The notes under the pieces are model-generated. The model was not told where the DNA came from and ran no database searches. It saw only the letters and a program-made list of their open reading frames with translations. Below are positions 36,443 to 46,882 of a DNA stretch of 64,000 nt, one piece after another. Each line of letters opens with the position of its first letter. Position 1 is the stretch's first letter. The DNA is from Pelagibacteraceae bacterium AG-365-D07. GTDB taxonomy: Bacteria > Pseudomonadota > Alphaproteobacteria > Pelagibacterales > Pelagibacteraceae. The stretch spans positions 1 through 64,000 of the forward strand of contig QCGH01000003.1 of NCBI GenBank assembly GCA_003280005.1, in the 5' to 3' direction. The translations under genes were made by a program, and so were the position numbers.

Positions 36443-37549
36443 TTATTGCAATTTTGAAATTATCGCATCACCCATTTGGGATGTAGATACTTCTTTTTTT
36501 CCTTTAGAAATTATATCTTTTGTTCTTAAACCATCATTCAATACATCCTGGACAGCTTTCTCAAGTGAATTTGCCTCTTTATCTAAATCAAGAGAATATC
36601 TCAATGCCATCGCAAAACTTAAGATAGTTGCAATAGGATTTGCTATACCTTTTCCTGCTATGTCAGGTGCAGATCCATGAATTGGTTCGTACATAGCTCT
36701 CATCTGGCCCTCTTTATTTTTTGCACCTAGTGAAGCCGATGGTAAAAGTCCTAGAGATCCAGTTAACATTGACGCTTGATCCGAAAGCATATCTCCAAAC
36801 AAATTATCTGTAACTATCACATCAAACTGTTTAGGATTTCTTAATAACTGCATTGCACAATTATCAGCTAACATATGATCTAGTTTTACATCTTTAAATT
36901 CTTTTTCATGTAAATCTTGGACTTCTTCTCTCCAAAGCAATCCTGCTTCCATAACGTTTGATTTTTCGCATGATGTTACTTTATTTTTTCTTTTTTTTGC
37001 TAAATCGAAAGCTACTCTTGCAACTCTTTGTATTTCACTTGATGTATAACTATGAGTATTAATTCCTTTTCGCTCTCCTTTGTCTATTGGCTTAATTCCC
37101 CTTGGTTCTCCAAAGTATATTCCTCCTGTAAGTTCTCTTACTATCATAATATCTAATCCCGAAACTATTTCAGGCTTAAGTGTTGATGCCTCGACCAATT
37201 GTTCAAAACAAATTGCTGGTCTTAAATTTGCAAAAAGCTTCAATTCTTTTCTTAATTTCAACAATGCTCTTTCTGGTTTTTTTGAAAATTCAACGTTATC
37301 CCATTTAGGACCACCAACAGCACCCAATATTACTGCTTCTGACTCAAGAGCTTTATAAAAAACCTCATCAGTAATGGGAGTGCCATGTTTATCATATGAA
37401 ACACCTCCTGCTAAGTCCTCATCTATTTCAAAATCTAAAGACTTATTTTTATTTAACCAAAAAATTATTTTTTTAACTTCTCCAACAACTTCTGGGCCTA
37501 TACCATCTCCAGGTAATAATAGAAATTTCCTTTTTTTTATTTTAATCAT
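36443..37549 (-). CDS. leuB: 3-isopropylmalate dehydrogenase
   Basis: [53 protein letters not shown]. Confidence 0.97.
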   Translation of the reverse strand: MIKIKKRKFLLLPGDGIGPEVVGEVKKIIFWLNKNKSLDFEIDEDLAGGVSYDKHGTPITDEVFYKALESEAVILGAVGGPKWDNVEFSKKPERALLKLRKELKLFANLRPAICFEQLVEASTLKPEIVSGLDIMIVRELTGGIYFGEPRGIKPIDKGERKGINTHSYTSSEIQRVARVAFDLAKKRKNKVTSCEKSNVMEAGLLWREEVQDLHEKEFKDVKLDHMLADNCAMQLLRNPKQFDVIVTDNLFGDMLSDQASMLTGSLGLLPSASLGAKNKEGQMRAMYEPIHGSAPDIAGKGIANPIATILSFAMALRYSLDLDKEANSLEKAVQDVLNDGLRTKDIISKGKKEVSTSQMGDAIISKLQ

Positions 37550-38147
37550 TAAATATCCAGGGTTTTAAATTTTTTAGATTTTTTTCAAAAGACAATATTT
37601 TATCAGTTTTCTCTAATGATAATGCGATATCATCCAAACCTTCAAGAAGACATTTTTTTTTGAAAGTATCTATATCAAAACTAATTTTATTATTACCAAA
37701 TACAATTTTTTGATTGCTTAAATCTACCTCTATTTCTTCTTTTCTTTTTGAGTATTCTGAAATTTGTTTAATTTTTTCATCATCTAAAATTATTGGTAAA
37801 ATTCCATTTTTAAAACAATTATTATAAAAAATATCAGCATAACTCGAACTAATTATACATGTAATTCCAAAATCTAATAAAGCCCAAGGCGCGTGTTCCC
37901 GTGAAGAACCACATCCAAAGTTTTTGCCGGCTATCAAGATTTTTGAATTATTAAATGGGTCCTGATTTAAAATAAATTCATTATTTTTTTTTCCTTTGTC
38001 ATCATATCTCATTTCAAAAAATAAATTTTTACCAAGGCCAGTTCTTTTAATTGTTTTCAAAAATTGCTTTGGAATTATCATATCGGTATCAATATTTACA
38101 ATTGGCAAATATGCTGGGATACTTTTTAATCTATTAAATTTTCGCAT
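37542..38147 (-). CDS. leuD: 3-isopropylmalate dehydratase small subunit
   Basis: [30 protein letters not shown]. Confidence 0.97.
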   Translation of the reverse strand: MRKFNRLKSIPAYLPIVNIDTDMIIPKQFLKTIKRTGLGKNLFFEMRYDDKGKKNNEFILNQDPFNNSKILIAGKNFGCGSSREHAPWALLDFGITCIISSSYADIFYNNCFKNGILPIILDDEKIKQISEYSKRKEEIEVDLSNQKIVFGNNKISFDIDTFKKKCLLEGLDDIALSLEKTDKILSFEKNLKNLKPWIFND

Positions 38148-39550
38148 TAGTTTTTATACTTTCTAACATCATCTAAATTTCCAGAAATTGCTGCAGCGGC
38201 TGCCATACCAGGACTAACTAGATGTGTTCTGCCACCTCTGCCTTGTCTACCCTCAAAATTTCTGTTTGATGTAGACGCACATCTTTCCTCGGGCTTAAGT
38301 TTGTCAGCATTCATAGCTAAACACATTGAACATCCGGGCTCTCTCCATTCAAAACCTGAATTTATAAATATTTTGTCTAATCCTTCTTGTTCTGCTTGTT
38401 GTTTTACTAAACCTGAGCCTGGTACCACCATTGCATTTACATGATCGGCAATTTTTTTATCTTTTAAAATTTTGGCTGCCTCTCTTAAATCTTCAATTCT
38501 ACCATTAGTGCAACTTCCAATAAAAACTTTATCAATTTTTATATCTTTTAACTTTGTATTAGGCTTTAAACCCATATATTTCAAAGATCTTTCGATAGAA
38601 TTTTTTCTATCCAAATCTGTTTCGGACTCTGGATTTGGAACTTTTTCATCAATAGTTAATACGTCTTGTGGTGAAGTACCCCAAGTAACCATTGGTTTAA
38701 TATCTTTTCCGTCAAGATTTATCTCTTTATCAAATTGCGCTCCTTCATCTGATTTAAGAGTATTCCAATACTCAAGTGCTTTATCCCAATTTTTGTTTTT
38801 TGGGGACATTGGTTTGTCTTTCAAATAATCAAAAACTTTTTTATCTGGCTCTATTAACCCCGCTCTCGCTCCACCCTCAATTGTCATGTTGCAAATAGTC
38901 ATTCTATTTTCAACACTTAAAGATGAAATCAAATTACCAGCATATTCTATGACATAACCAGTTCCACCAGCAGTACCTATTTTTCCAATAATTTGTAAAA
39001 TTACATCTTTGGAAGTCACTCCAATTGGCAAAGTACCATTGACGTTTATTCTAAAATTTTTAGATTTCTTTTGAACTAAAGTTTGTGTTGCTAAAACATG
39101 CTCGACCTCAGACGTTCCAATCCCAAAAGCTAACGCTCCAAACGCTCCATGCGTTGCAGTATGACTATCACCACACACAATTATTGTGCCTGGCTGTGTA
39201 AAACCTTGTTCAGGACCAATTATATGAACAATGCCTTGTCTCTTATCATTCATTCCAAAAATTTGAATGCCATATTCTTTACAATTAGCATCTAAGGTAT
39301 CAACTTGAATTTTTGATTCCTCATCAGAAATTCCTTTTGACCTATCTGTTGTTGGTACATTGTGATCTGCAACAGCCAAGGTAAGACCTGGTTGTCTTAC
39401 TTTTCTTTTAGAATTTCTCAAACCCTCAAATGCCTGCGGACTTGTTACTTCATGAATTAAATGTCTATCAACAAACAATAATGTAGTACCGTCTTCTTGT
39501 TGATGTACAAGGTGTTCATTCCAAATTTTATCGTAAAGGGTTTTAGGCAT
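38147..39550 (-). CDS. leuC: 3-isopropylmalate dehydratase large subunit
   Basis: [66 protein letters not shown]. Confidence 0.98.
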   Translation of the reverse strand: MPKTLYDKIWNEHLVHQQEDGTTLLFVDRHLIHEVTSPQAFEGLRNSKRKVRQPGLTLAVADHNVPTTDRSKGISDEESKIQVDTLDANCKEYGIQIFGMNDKRQGIVHIIGPEQGFTQPGTIIVCGDSHTATHGAFGALAFGIGTSEVEHVLATQTLVQKKSKNFRINVNGTLPIGVTSKDVILQIIGKIGTAGGTGYVIEYAGNLISSLSVENRMTICNMTIEGGARAGLIEPDKKVFDYLKDKPMSPKNKNWDKALEYWNTLKSDEGAQFDKEINLDGKDIKPMVTWGTSPQDVLTIDEKVPNPESETDLDRKNSIERSLKYMGLKPNTKLKDIKIDKVFIGSCTNGRIEDLREAAKILKDKKIADHVNAMVVPGSGLVKQQAEQEGLDKIFINSGFEWREPGCSMCLAMNADKLKPEERCASTSNRNFEGRQGRGGRTHLVSPGMAAAAAISGNLDDVRKYKN

Positions 39551-39572
39551 TTAGAAAAAATCTTATCTTTTC

Positions 39573-40166
39573 TTATTTTTGAGGCACTTCTTCTTTCTTC
39601 GGCACGGCTTTATCATGAGGTTTGGCTTCCTCTTTTTTTACTTCTACTTTTGTAGCCTCAGTTTTAGGTTCAACCTCTTTTTTTGGGGATTCAGTAGATT
39701 TAGCCACTTCCTCTTTGGCTTCAGCCTTAACCTCTCCTACTGCTGGTGCGACTACATTTTGATCTGTGACCTGTTGAATTTTTGTTTCTAAATCAATTCC
39801 AATTTTCTTTTTAATTTTCTCAGAAATTCTTGCAGATTTACCTGTTCTATTCCTTAAATAATAAAGTTTAGCTCTTTTTACTTTTCCTGATCTAATTACT
39901 TTAATTGTGCTAACTGCTGGACCATAAAGAGCAAATGTTCTTTCAACACCTTCTCCGAAAGAAATTTTTCTAACAGTAAAAGATGAGTTGATATCTCTAT
40001 TTTTTTTTGCAATACAAACACCTTCAAAATATTGAATTCTATCTCTTTTACCTTCTGTTATTCTAACTCCAACTTTAACAATATCGCCTGGAAAAAATTC
40101 AGGATGTTTCTTTTGAGCAATAATTTGTTTAACTTTTAAGTTGTTTATTTCTTCAATGTTTTTCAT
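39573..40166 (-). CDS. rplS: 50S ribosomal protein bL19 with long Ala/Glu/Lys/Pro-rich C-terminal extension
   Basis: [72 protein letters not shown]; low-complexity tail. Confidence 0.96.
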   Translation of the reverse strand: MKNIEEINNLKVKQIIAQKKHPEFFPGDIVKVGVRITEGKRDRIQYFEGVCIAKKNRDINSSFTVRKISFGEGVERTFALYGPAVSTIKVIRSGKVKRAKLYYLRNRTGKSARISEKIKKKIGIDLETKIQQVTDQNVVAPAVGEVKAEAKEEVAKSTESPKKEVEPKTEATKVEVKKEEAKPHDKAVPKKEEVPQK

Positions 40167-40170
40167 TTAA

Positions 40171-40860
40171 TTAATTTTTCTTATTATGTTTTTGCCACAA
40201 ATCTGGTCTTCGGTCGCGTGTTATAGCCTCAGATTGGGATAAACGCCAGTGTTTAATTTTAGCATGATCACCTGATAATAAGACTTCTGGAACCTTATTT
40301 TCTTGCCAAATTTGAGGTTTTGTATATTGGGGATATTCCAAAAGTCCATTTTCAAAGCTTTCATCTACTAATGAATCCTTGTTTCCTAATACCCCGGGTA
40401 TTAATCTGAGCACACTATCAAGAATAATATAGGAAGCAGTTTCTCCACCAGAGATTACATAATCACCAATGCTGATCTCTTCGATATTTCGCTTATCAAG
40501 AACTCGTTGATCAACTCCTTCAAAATGACCACATAAAATATTTAAATATTTATCTTTTGAAATTTTTTTTGCAATCTCTTGGTTTAAAAGTTTTCCTCTT
40601 GGACTTAAATAATATACTTTCTCATTAGACTCTAAATTTTTATCTAACGAATTTGCAACTACATCTGCTCTCATTACCATTCCAGAGCCACCTCCATAAG
40701 GGGTGTCATCAACTGTTTTGTGTTTATCTTCTGCAAAGTCTCTTATGTTTACAATATTCAAATCCCAAATTTTTTTTTCAAGTGCATTTCCATAAATTCC
40801 TTTTTCAAAAGGACCAGGAAAAAACTCTGGATAAAGTGTAAATATTTTGACTTTGAACAT
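40171..40860 (-). CDS. trmD: tRNA (guanine37-N1)-methyltransferase
   Basis: IFTLYPEFF, DDTPYGGGSGMVMRADV, YLSPRGKLLNQ, GDYVISGGE, SGDHAKIKHWR. Confidence 0.97.
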   Translation of the reverse strand: MFKVKIFTLYPEFFPGPFEKGIYGNALEKKIWDLNIVNIRDFAEDKHKTVDDTPYGGGSGMVMRADVVANSLDKNLESNEKVYYLSPRGKLLNQEIAKKISKDKYLNILCGHFEGVDQRVLDKRNIEEISIGDYVISGGETASYIILDSVLRLIPGVLGNKDSLVDESFENGLLEYPQYTKPQIWQENKVPEVLLSGDHAKIKHWRLSQSEAITRDRRPDLWQKHNKKN

Positions 40861-40872
40861 TAGTGCTACTCT

Positions 40873-41289
40873 TTACTTAGCTTCTTCCTTTTTAGCTTCT
40901 GCTGCTGGTTTAGCTTCTTCCTTTTTAGCTTCTGCTGCTGGTTTAGCATCTGCTGCCTTTCCTTCTTTTGGAACATCTGCCTCTTTGTTTCGTTCTTTTT
41001 TAGGAATAGCTTTATTTGGATTATTTCCGGATTTTGGCATTGGAATAAAATTATTTTCACCTAAAATTCTAGCAACTCTAGTTGTTGGTTGTGCACCCTG
41101 ACTTAGCCAATATTTTATTCTTTCACTTTCCAAACCTATTCTTTCTTTTTTCTCTTTTGGAAGTAGAGGATTAAAAAAACCTAATTTTTCTATAAATCTA
41201 CCATCTCTTGCAAATCTACTTTCTGCAACAACGATTTTATATACAGGTCTTTTTTTTGTTCCCCCTCTTGATAACCTTAGTTTTAACAT
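40873..41289 (-). CDS. rpsP: 30S ribosomal protein bS16 with Ala/Lys/Glu/Pro-rich C-terminal extension
   Basis: MLKLRLSRGGTKKRPVYKIVVAESRFARDGRFIEKLGFFNPL; repetitive tail AEAKKEEAKPAAEAKKEEAK. Confidence 0.96.
   Translation of the reverse strand: MLKLRLSRGGTKKRPVYKIVVAESRFARDGRFIEKLGFFNPLLPKEKKERIGLESERIKYWLSQGAQPTTRVARILGENNFIPMPKSGNNPNKAIPKKERNKEADVPKEGKAADAKPAAEAKKEEAKPAAEAKKEEAK
40879..40944. repeat. Two perfect tandem copies of a 33-bp unit in the rpsP tail
   Basis: agcttcttcctttttagcttctgctgctggttt occurs back-to-back (40879-40911, 40912-40944). Confidence 0.9.
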
Positions 41290-41304
41290 ATGTTATTCTC
41301 CTTT

Positions 41305-42663
41305 TTATTTAAGTTGATTAAAAAGTTCAGGTGGAATTCCTTTATCCGCCATTCCTTTTATATTCCCTTTTGACATCTTCTTCATCATTTCAGACATCAT
41401 TTTGAATTGTTTTAACAGTTTATTGATAGTGGCAATGTCGGTTCCTGAGCCATTAGCAATTCTTTTTTTTCTAGAGCCGTCAATAATTTTTGGATTGGCT
41501 CTTTCTTTTTTAGTCATAGATAAAATTACCGCTTCATTTTTAGAAATTATTTTTTCATCAACACCAGCTTGATCCATTTGTGATTTCATTTTTGAGACAC
41601 CTGGCAAGAAAGACATTACACCTTCAATTCCTCCCATTTTTTTCATTTGACGTAGTTGAGATAAATAATCTTCAAGAGTAAATTGTCCTTTTCTTAAATT
41701 CTCTTCTGCTTTTTTAACGTTTTCTTGATCAAGGTCTTCTGTAGCCTTTTCTACAAGAGATACTATATCTCCCATTCCTAAAATTCTATTTGCTATACGA
41801 TCTGGATGGAAAACTTCCAGATTTTCAATTTTTTCTCCAACTCCTAAAAATTTTATCGGTACTTCTGCAACGTATTTCATACTTAAAGCTGCACCACCTC
41901 TACCATCACCATCTGATCTTGTTAAAATAATTCCTGTCAATGTGACTGTACTTTTGAATTCTTTCGCTACATTTGCTGCAACTTGTCCTGTAAGTGAGTC
42001 TGCCACCAAAATTACTTCTGTAGGATTAATTATGCCCTCAATTTGCTTTATCTCACTCATCATTTGCAGATCTATTTGTGTTCTTCCTGCGGTATCAAAT
42101 AAAATTACATCACTACCATTAAGTTTGGCAGCGTTAATTGCTCTTTGGCAAATATCAGTGGGCAATTGTCCTTCAATTACTGGCAGTGTATTAATATTAT
42201 TTTGTTCTCCAAGAAGCCTCAATTGTTCCTGAGCTGCTGGTCTGTATATATCTAAACTGACCATCATGACCTTTTTTTTCTTATTTTTTTCTAAATAGCT
42301 AGCAAGCTTAGCCGTTGAAGTTGTTTTTCCAGATCCTTGAAGGCCAACCATCATAACAGTAATGGGCGGAACTGCATTTAGATTAACCTCTGCATTTTTT
42401 TCTCCTAGCAAATTTACTAATTCATCATAAACAATTTTTACAACCATCTGTCCTGGAGATGTTGATCTAATTATTTCTTGTCCAAGTGCTTTTGGTTTGA
42501 CTTTATCTACAAAGTCTTTAGCGACATCTAAAGAGACATCAGCTTCTAACAAAGCTTGTCTAATTCCTCTCAAGCCCTCGTCTACTTGAGCTTCATTTAA
42601 TGAAGGTGCCTTTTTTAAAGAAGAAAATATTTCTTCAAATTTATTTGTTAAATTTTCAAACAT
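41305..42663 (-). CDS. ffh: Signal recognition particle protein Ffh (track ORF starts at 42675; MFENL start preferred)
   Basis: MFENLTNKFEEIFSSLKK, GLQGSGKTTSTAKLA, DTAGRTQID, GGAALSMKYVAEVPIKFLGVGEKIENLEVFHPDRIA, M-rich C-terminal domain. Confidence 0.96.
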   Translation of the reverse strand: MFENLTNKFEEIFSSLKKAPSLNEAQVDEGLRGIRQALLEADVSLDVAKDFVDKVKPKALGQEIIRSTSPGQMVVKIVYDELVNLLGEKNAEVNLNAVPPITVMMVGLQGSGKTTSTAKLASYLEKNKKKKVMMVSLDIYRPAAQEQLRLLGEQNNINTLPVIEGQLPTDICQRAINAAKLNGSDVILFDTAGRTQIDLQMMSEIKQIEGIINPTEVILVADSLTGQVAANVAKEFKSTVTLTGIILTRSDGDGRGGAALSMKYVAEVPIKFLGVGEKIENLEVFHPDRIANRILGMGDIVSLVEKATEDLDQENVKKAEENLRKGQFTLEDYLSQLRQMKKMGGIEGVMSFLPGVSKMKSQMDQAGVDEKIISKNEAVILSMTKKERANPKIIDGSRKKRIANGSGTDIATINKLLKQFKMMSEMMKKMSKGNIKGMADKGIPPELFNQLK

Positions 42664-42680
42664 AATTTTACCCAACAGCT

Positions 42681-42760
42681 ATCGCACCAGTGGGCGAACC
42701 CTCGCTGACTGGTGTCGATCTCTTTGTTTCCAAAGACACCGCAAAATGCTGTATTTGCGG
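42681..42760 (-). ncRNA. Candidate structured 5' leader RNA of ffh with three stem-loops
   Basis: Hairpin 1 (42681-42719): ATCG/CGAT and CACCAGT/ACTGGTG around inner GCGA/TCGC. Hairpin 2 (42711-42740): CTTTG-GAAA-CAAAG (minus strand) within GGTGTC/GACACC. Hairpin 3 (42739-42760): CCGCAAA/TTTGCGG. By eye only. Confidence 0.55.
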
Positions 42761-42822
42761 AAATTGCGATAAACTATAATAGAGGTTCAAAATGTCAACA
42801 AATAAGATAAACATTAAAATAT

Positions 42823-43647
42823 ATGGAATTTAATGCATTTAAAATGGATGGCCTAGGAAATGATTTTGTTATCATTGACCAAAGAGTGAAGACTATAAAT
42901 TTGAGTAAAGAAAATATTGTGAAAATTTGTAGTAGAGACTTTATTGGTTGTGATCAATTAATCTATATTAATAAAAATAAAGATAATAAAGATAAACTTA
43001 TTTTCTATAATTCTGATGGAAGTATTTCTGGTGCTTGTGGGAACGGTACAAGATGTGTGGCTAAACTTTTATCAAAAGAATATGGAAAAAAGGAAATAAA
43101 TTTAGAGACATCGTCTGGAAATTTACATTCACTGATACTAAAAGAAAATTTGGTTGAAACTAATATAGGTATACCCTCTTTGGAGTGGGATAAAATTCCT
43201 TTAATCAAAGAAATGAATACTAAAAACTTAAATATAACCATTAATGATATCAATGGAGAAAAATTCAATGGCGGTATCGCAATTAACGTCGGCAATCCCC
43301 ATATAATCTTTTTTGTAGAAAATAATGAAAATTATGAGATAGAAAATATAGGACCTACAATTGAGCAACATGAATATTTTCCGGAAAAATGCAATGTAAC
43401 TATAGCAACAATTAAAGATGAAAATTTGATTGATGTTAAAGTTTGGGAACGAGGCGCAGGATTGACAAAAGCTTGTGGGACAGCAGCATGCGCAACAGCT
43501 TACGCGGCTTTTATAACAAAAAAAGTTTCCAATAATGTTGATATAAAATTTTCTACAGGGATTTTATCGATAAGAATAGAAGATGATAATTCTATTTTTA
43601 TGAAAGGCCCAGTTTCAAACGTAGAGGAGATCAAAATAAAATTATAA
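42823..43647 (+). CDS. dapF: Diaminopimelate epimerase
   Basis: FKMDGLGNDFVIID, SGACGNGTRCVA, VGNPHIIFF, WERGAGLTKACGTAACAT. Confidence 0.97.
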   Translation: MEFNAFKMDGLGNDFVIIDQRVKTINLSKENIVKICSRDFIGCDQLIYINKNKDNKDKLIFYNSDGSISGACGNGTRCVAKLLSKEYGKKEINLETSSGNLHSLILKENLVETNIGIPSLEWDKIPLIKEMNTKNLNITINDINGEKFNGGIAINVGNPHIIFFVENNENYEIENIGPTIEQHEYFPEKCNVTIATIKDENLIDVKVWERGAGLTKACGTAACATAYAAFITKKVSNNVDIKFSTGILSIRIEDDNSIFMKGPVSNVEEIKIKL

Positions 43648-44564
43648 TGGGTATTTTTGAAAAGTTTAAAATAGGATTTCAAAAGAGTGCTTCAAATTTA
43701 ACAGCAGGATTAAAAGAAATAATTCTTAAAAAAGAAATAGATGATCATACTTTAAATAAAATAGAAGATTTTTTAATTTCTTCAGATGTTGGAGTAGAAG
43801 CTGCGAGTGATATTAAAGATATTATATCCCAAAATAAAATTGATCCTTCAAGAGATATAATTGATGAGGTCAATGATTTATTAAAAAAATATATTCTGAG
43901 TTTAATGCGGCCCTTAGAAAGAAAGGATTTTTTTAATACACGAGATAAACTAAATATAATTTTAGTATCTGGAGTTAACGGAGTAGGTAAAACAACATCG
44001 ATAGGAAAAATTGGAAAAAGATTTAGAGAAAATAATAGTAAAGTTTTATTTTCTGCCTGTGATACATTTAGAGCAGCAGCTATCGATCAACTAGAGCAAT
44101 GGGCAAATAAAATAAATGTAGAAATAGTTAAATCTGACCCTGGCTCAGACCCAGCTTCCGTAGCATTTAAATCTTTAGATGAGGCAAAAAAAAATAATTA
44201 TAACCAAGTTATAATTGATACCGCCGGCAGACTTCAGAATAAAAAAAATCTTATGGAAGAGTATAAGAAAATAGCAAAAGTGATTAACAAGTTTGATGAT
44301 ACTGGTCCACATGAGGTTCTATTAGTTTTAGATGCTACATCTGGACAAAATGTAATTAATCAGGTCGAAGAATTTAACAAAATTATTCCTTTAACAGGTT
44401 TAATCATGACTAAATTGGATGGAACTGCAAAAGGTGGAATTCTTATTGCAACAGCAAAAAGATTTAAAATTCCTATTGTTGCTCTAGGATTGGGTGAAAA
44501 AGAAGATGACTTAGAAATTTTTGACTCAGAGAGTTTTGCAAGTGCTTTTGTAAGAACTAATTGA
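43647..44564 (+). CDS. ftsY: Signal recognition particle receptor FtsY
   Basis: VSGVNGVGKTTSIGKIGKRF, FSACDTFRAAAIDQLEQWA, IDTAGRLQNKKNLMEE, TKLDGTAKGG. Confidence 0.97.
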   Translation: MGIFEKFKIGFQKSASNLTAGLKEIILKKEIDDHTLNKIEDFLISSDVGVEAASDIKDIISQNKIDPSRDIIDEVNDLLKKYILSLMRPLERKDFFNTRDKLNIILVSGVNGVGKTTSIGKIGKRFRENNSKVLFSACDTFRAAAIDQLEQWANKINVEIVKSDPGSDPASVAFKSLDEAKKNNYNQVIIDTAGRLQNKKNLMEEYKKIAKVINKFDDTGPHEVLLVLDATSGQNVINQVEEFNKIIPLTGLIMTKLDGTAKGGILIATAKRFKIPIVALGLGEKEDDLEIFDSESFASAFVRTN

Positions 44565-45108
44565 TCAAATTTGTGGATATTAAAGGTTTATAAATTTTAC
44601 AGTTAAGTGTACTTGATATGTCCTTAAAACCGCAGTTTTTTGCATAAGAAGAAATGATAAAACTGATTTTTCCCTTTTCTTTTATTTTGCTTATTTTTTT
44701 AAGGGCAATATCAAATTTTAAATTTTCAAAAAAATTTTTATTCGCACTTACTAAAATTAAAGTATTATTATCTTCCATTAAGTAATATGCAAAGTCTTCG
44801 GGGAATACTGGATAATCATAATTTTGGGATAGTCTTTTAATGTATGAGGGGAACCATTCATAAGTAATCAATGGTTCATCAGTTTTTAATTTATGATTAT
44901 AAATATATAAGTCCTGAGGATAGTCGGTTATATAATTATAATCTTCACCCCTTGATAAAATAGCTTTTTCTCTAGTTTTAAAATAGAGTGTGAAATCTTT
45001 GTTATAGGAAACCATTTTTCCAACAAAAAAATAATCGTCTTCATTATTTTTGGTATCAGCAAAAGTTGAGTTAAATATAAAAAATAAAAAAATAATTAAA
45101 TATTTCAT
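44557..45108 (-). CDS. Predicted secreted hypothetical protein
   Basis: Full ORF with N-terminal signal-like MKYLIIFLFFIFNSTFADT; no family recognised. Confidence 0.7.
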   Translation of the reverse strand: MKYLIIFLFFIFNSTFADTKNNEDDYFFVGKMVSYNKDFTLYFKTREKAILSRGEDYNYITDYPQDLYIYNHKLKTDEPLITYEWFPSYIKRLSQNYDYPVFPEDFAYYLMEDNNTLILVSANKNFFENLKFDIALKKISKIKEKGKISFIISSYAKNCGFKDISSTLNCKIYKPLISTNLIN

Positions 45109-45156
45109 TAACTTAATTATGAATTTATTAATGGAAATGATTTGTTTTAATTATGT

Positions 45157-45966
45157 CTAATTTAAGTTTTTAATAAATTGATTTATTGAATTAATTAAAG
45201 CTTCATTAAAATCCATCATATGATCATCATTATCAATAAAGTAATTATATTTTGGCTTATTTGCCTGTTTAAATAAAGCCTCTCCCATTTCAAACGGAAC
45301 AATATTGTCTTTTTTACCATGTAAAATTAATATTGGAGAAAAAACTTTATTTATTTTCTTATCTGTTTCATATTTATCTTTGAGCAATAATCCAGTTGGT
45401 GCCCAAGGATAATATTTTCTTGAAAGCTTCAACATGGATGTAAAAGGGGACTCCAAAATTACCCCTGCAAATTTATGGTCTTTTGCAAGATCTATTGCAA
45501 CAGCGGTACCCAAAGACTCACCGTAAACTATAATATTTTGGTCGCTTATATTATTTAAGTTTAGCCAATACTTTGCGGCTCTAGCATCTTTGTATAATCC
45601 TTGTTCTGATGGGCTTCCTTTGTTGCCGCTGAAGCCCCGATACGCAACAATTAAGTAATTTAAATCTAACTTTGAAAGGTCATTTAATTTATATATTCTA
45701 TTCTCTAAACTTCCTGCATTTCCATGAAAAAATAACAATGTTTTAAAATTTTCATTTTTTTTATAATACCAAGAATTTAGTTCATCATCGGATGCAATTT
45801 TTATTTTTTCTATTTTGTGATTTAATTGATTTTCATCTAAATAATTATTTTCACTAGGATGATACATCAATGATCTTTGGGAGAAATAAATTACTACGAG
45901 TATTGCAAGATAGATAAATAGTAAAAATAAAAATATATATCCAAAAGTCATTTTGTTTAATTTCAT
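45157..45966 (-). CDS. Membrane-anchored alpha/beta hydrolase
   Basis: N-terminal TM, LFFHGNAGSLENR, YRGFSGNKGSPSEQGLYKDA, VYGESLGTAVA nucleophile elbow, LHGKKDNIVP. Confidence 0.87.
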   Translation of the reverse strand: MKLNKMTFGYIFLFLLFIYLAILVVIYFSQRSLMYHPSENNYLDENQLNHKIEKIKIASDDELNSWYYKKNENFKTLLFFHGNAGSLENRIYKLNDLSKLDLNYLIVAYRGFSGNKGSPSEQGLYKDARAAKYWLNLNNISDQNIIVYGESLGTAVAIDLAKDHKFAGVILESPFTSMLKLSRKYYPWAPTGLLLKDKYETDKKINKVFSPILILHGKKDNIVPFEMGEALFKQANKPKYNYFIDNDDHMMDFNEALINSINQFIKNLN

Positions 45967-46863
45967 TTATTTTTTTTTAACTAAATATATTCCCATAAAT
46001 ACTAGTAACGCCCCTAAATAATGAAAATATTGAAGTTTTTCTCCAAAAAATATTATCCCAAAAAAAGAACCATAAATAGTAAATAAATACAAAGTAAATC
46101 CTGTCACTGTTGCACCAAGATATTTTTGGGTAATTGTGTACAGACTAAAGGCAATAATGCCCGGTGATATCGCTGCAAATAAAGTCCATTTGAAAAAATC
46201 TGCATTAAATGTTGTTGATGCTAAATTTATTTCTTCAAATAAATAAAATGGAAAAAGACTAATAGCACCAAATAACGCTATCAATGTAAATCTTGGAAAA
46301 ACTTTTAAAGTTGACTTCCAATTATATAAATAAATTGAATAAATAGCCCATCCAATTGCGGCTCCTAACATCCAGATATCACCTGGATTAAATGTCAAAT
46401 TTAATAATAAATTTATATCTCCTCTAATAATAATTATAAAAACTCCAATCAAACAAAGGAGGAGGCCTATAATTTTTATTAAGTTAAATTTTTCTTTAAA
46501 GAATAAGCATGAAATCAGAATAATAAATATAGGAGATGAAGTGTATATAATTCCCATATTAACTACTGTTGTTGTTTGTCCTGCAATAAATGGAAATGCA
46601 CCACAAATTCCACACCCAGTTGCTCCTAAAATGAAAAGTTTAAAATATTCTTTTTTATTATTTATTTTTATTAAACCTTTTCTTAAAACTGAATAATTAA
46701 ATAGCAATAGTATTAAAAAAACAAATAGCCATCTCCAAAATGCAAGTGAAATAGGTGGAACAAATTCAACACCTCCTCGAGCAACAATTAAGTTGCTAGC
46801 CATAAATATTGGCTGAATTAATAATAAAAAAAATGGGTAAATATTTTTTTTTGAGTAACTCAA
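45967..46863 (-). CDS. DMT-superfamily (EamA) transporter
   Basis: About 10 TM segments with duplicated EamA pattern (SLAFWRWLFVF; IIGLLLCLIGVFIII; YLGALLVFMGIYLVKKK). Confidence 0.88.
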   Translation of the reverse strand: MSYSKKNIYPFFLLLIQPIFMASNLIVARGGVEFVPPISLAFWRWLFVFLILLLFNYSVLRKGLIKINNKKEYFKLFILGATGCGICGAFPFIAGQTTTVVNMGIIYTSSPIFIILISCLFFKEKFNLIKIIGLLLCLIGVFIIIIRGDINLLLNLTFNPGDIWMLGAAIGWAIYSIYLYNWKSTLKVFPRFTLIALFGAISLFPFYLFEEINLASTTFNADFFKWTLFAAISPGIIAFSLYTITQKYLGATVTGFTLYLFTIYGSFFGIIFFGEKLQYFHYLGALLVFMGIYLVKKK

Positions 46864-46882
46864 TTTAAAAAATTAATTTTGA

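Noticed and set aside
38472-38828. 118-aa + strand ORF inside leuC
   Set aside because: Antisense shadow of leuC; no domain support.
42681-42760. SRP 4.5S RNA (ffs) next to ffh
   Set aside because: The conserved SRP core (GGAAGCAGC-type loop) was not found on either strand; a leader element is more likely.
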